Shown here piece by piece: positions 40,173 to 41,110 of a stretch of 41,110 bases of DNA. The stretch is from JARKQH01 sp964631605 (GTDB lineage: Bacteria; Verrucomicrobiota; Verrucomicrobiia; Limisphaerales; UBA8199), in NCBI GenBank assembly GCA_964631605.1, contig CAZVYG010000043.1:1-41110 (forward strand), given 5' to 3'. The notes under the pieces were generated by a model. The model did not search any database. It was not told the DNA's origin and saw only the letters and a program-made list of their open reading frames with translations. The position numbers and the translations under genes are program-made. The first letter of the stretch is position 1. Each line of letters begins with the position of its first letter.

Positions 40173-41110
40173 CTAGGGAGCGGGGCCGAAGGTGACGCGG
40201 CCGCTCTGATTGGTCCCCAGGAAATAGCCGTGGCCGGTGTCCAAGTCCTGGAGAATCGCGCCCTTGAAGGTGTTCGTCCGGGTACGGTCCGGCGTGACGA
40301 CGTTCCCGCTGAACAGGCCGTTGGTGACGTTCAGGGTGAAGGTCATCCGGTTGCTGGCCGGGCCGGTGACCTTGTTGGCCTCGGTCAATTCCACGAAGTT
40401 CGTGAAGGAGGACGCCAGGTTGCCGCCTTCGAACACCACCGCCCCGTTGGTCACGTTAATAACGCGCGTCGTGCGGTTCGGCGGCGCGGTGATGCGCGAG
40501 CCTTCCGCCAGCACGACGTTGGTAAACCCGGCCGGATAATAGCGCGAAGTGGGAATCGGCGGCCGCACCCAGCTTAGTTGGCCCTGCAGGTTGGTGGCGG
40601 GGGTATTCGCATCAAACTGGACCCAGCTCCAAACCGAGCCTTTGCCGCTGTAAAGCGAGGCGTAAAGCGGCCACTGTCCATCCTTCGAGACAGGCACCGT
40701 CTGGCTCAGCGCCGTGCCGTCGGCCAGCGAACCGCTCAGCGTGATCGTGCCGCTCGAGGCCACCGTTACCGCCCCATAACCGTCGCCCATCGGCACGCTC
40801 GGGTCGCCGTCCGGTCCCGGGAACACCAGGGTATAACGGCCTGCGAAGCGCGTGGCGCGGTTGGTCGTGGCGTTGAACACGGCCCGGTTGGCCAGCAGTT
40901 CGGCCGTCCAGTTGCCGTCACTGACCGTACCGGTCAGCCGGTCGGCGCCCGGATTCAGATCCAGAACCAGGGCGAGAATGAGCGGCGTGTTGGTGAGCCC
41001 GCGGGAAATGCTCTTGGAAGCGGTGCCGTCCACGTCAAACTTGCCGCTCAGCGAGTATTTTTTACCGCTGGTGGTCAGGCTGGCGCTGTAGGCGCGGCTT
41101 TCGTTGACAT
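40173..41110 (-). CDS. Secreted repeat-type surface protein, C-terminal part (5' end beyond window)
   Basis: An open frame runs on the minus strand from the right edge to the TAG at 40173; about 312 residues are visible. There is an in-frame GTG at 41033, but the frame continues upstream without a stop (VNESRAYSASLTTSGKKYSL), so the true start is outside. The sequence is beta-rich, Thr/Ser/Gly/Asn-rich and lacks cysteine, with segments such as YTLVFPGPDGDPSVPMGDGY, VTVASSGTITLSGSLADGT and WPLYASLYSGKGSVWSWVQF. This combination is common in the long extracellular repeat proteins of Verrucomicrobia. The C-terminus (GYFLGTNQSGRVTFGPAP) carries no sorting signal. Function unknown. Confidence 0.75.
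   Translation of the reverse strand, partial: VNESRAYSASLTTSGKKYSLSGKFDVDGTASKSISRGLTNTPLILALVLDLNPGADRLTGTVSDGNWTAELLANRAVFNATTNRATRFAGRYTLVFPGPDGDPSVPMGDGYGAVTVASSGTITLSGSLADGTALSQTVPVSKDGQWPLYASLYSGKGSVWSWVQFDANTPATNLQGQLSWVRPPIPTSRYYPAGFTNVVLAEGSRITAPPNRTTRVINVTNGAVVFEGGNLASSFTNFVELTEANKVTGPASNRMTFTLNVTNGLFSGNVVTPDRTRTNTFKGAILQDLDTGHGYFLGTNQSGRVTFGPAP

Noticed and set aside
39923..40195. Plus-strand 90-codon frame in the repeat-rich spacer
   Set aside because: No domain, no ribosome binding site, and it runs into the antisense of the following gene.

Overview
The window is GC-rich, gene-dense bacterial chromosome that reads like a member of the Verrucomicrobiota, most likely the Pedosphaera/Limisphaera side (subdivision 3). 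This is inferred from gene content: a pseudopilin with the H-x9-DG tail motif, exported formylglycine sulfatases, LamG and RCC1-repeat secreted proteins whose C-termini end in a recurring 'FYR'-type module, a Tat-exported Gfo/Idh/MocA oxidoreductase, and structured intergenic repeats. No rRNA, tRNA, CRISPR array, phage or insertion sequence was found.

Layout. (1) 1-3465, minus strand: hoxE-hoxF-hoxU-hoxY, the diaphorase plus small-subunit part of a bidirectional NAD-linked [NiFe] hydrogenase; hoxY runs off the left edge and hoxH would be expected beyond it. Divergent to it lies an FAD-dependent CoA-disulfide/persulfide reductase with a rhodanese tail. (2) 5478-8775: LysR regulator, a fatty acid desaturase preceded by a 46-codon ORF joined to it by an ATGA overlap, and a ZIP metal transporter. 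(3) 8889-15019: htpG, an orphan peptide-type solute-binding lipoprotein, a small 3-TM protein, and an AmpG-like MFS permease with a roughly 215-residue soluble insertion. (4) 15136-22676: polysaccharide-related secreted enzymes: two sulfatases in tandem, an Asp-box sialidase-like protein, a cytochrome c/PQQ-type sugar dehydrogenase fusion, and an H-x9-DG pseudopilin. (5) 22727-24186: clpS, a DUF2017-like gene and aat, an N-degron module. (6) 24220-27028: a small hypothetical gene, a Tat-exported oxidoreductase, and a VapBC-like toxin-antitoxin pair with a strong inverted repeat upstream. (7) 27572-36000: a duplicated-LamG protein, dapF, a large TIM-barrel/golvesin-like/Fn3/Ig/RCC1 secreted protein, an organophosphate-type MFS permease and a zinc alcohol dehydrogenase. 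(8) 36338-41110: recF, a sugar-type solute-binding lipoprotein translationally coupled to a NarL-type response regulator, a 656-bp spacer rich in structured repeats, and the C-terminal part of another secreted repeat protein.

Together the genes suggest a heterotroph that desulfates and oxidises complex glycans outside the cytoplasm and can balance NAD(H) through hydrogen metabolism. The best candidates for something undescribed are the nested palindromic element and octamer array at 39652-39861, the short coupled ORF before the desaturase, the clpS/DUF2017-like/aat operon, the response regulator fused by overlap to a solute-binding lipoprotein, and the permease with an inserted surface-protein-like domain. 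All function calls come from reading motifs by eye; no database search was run.
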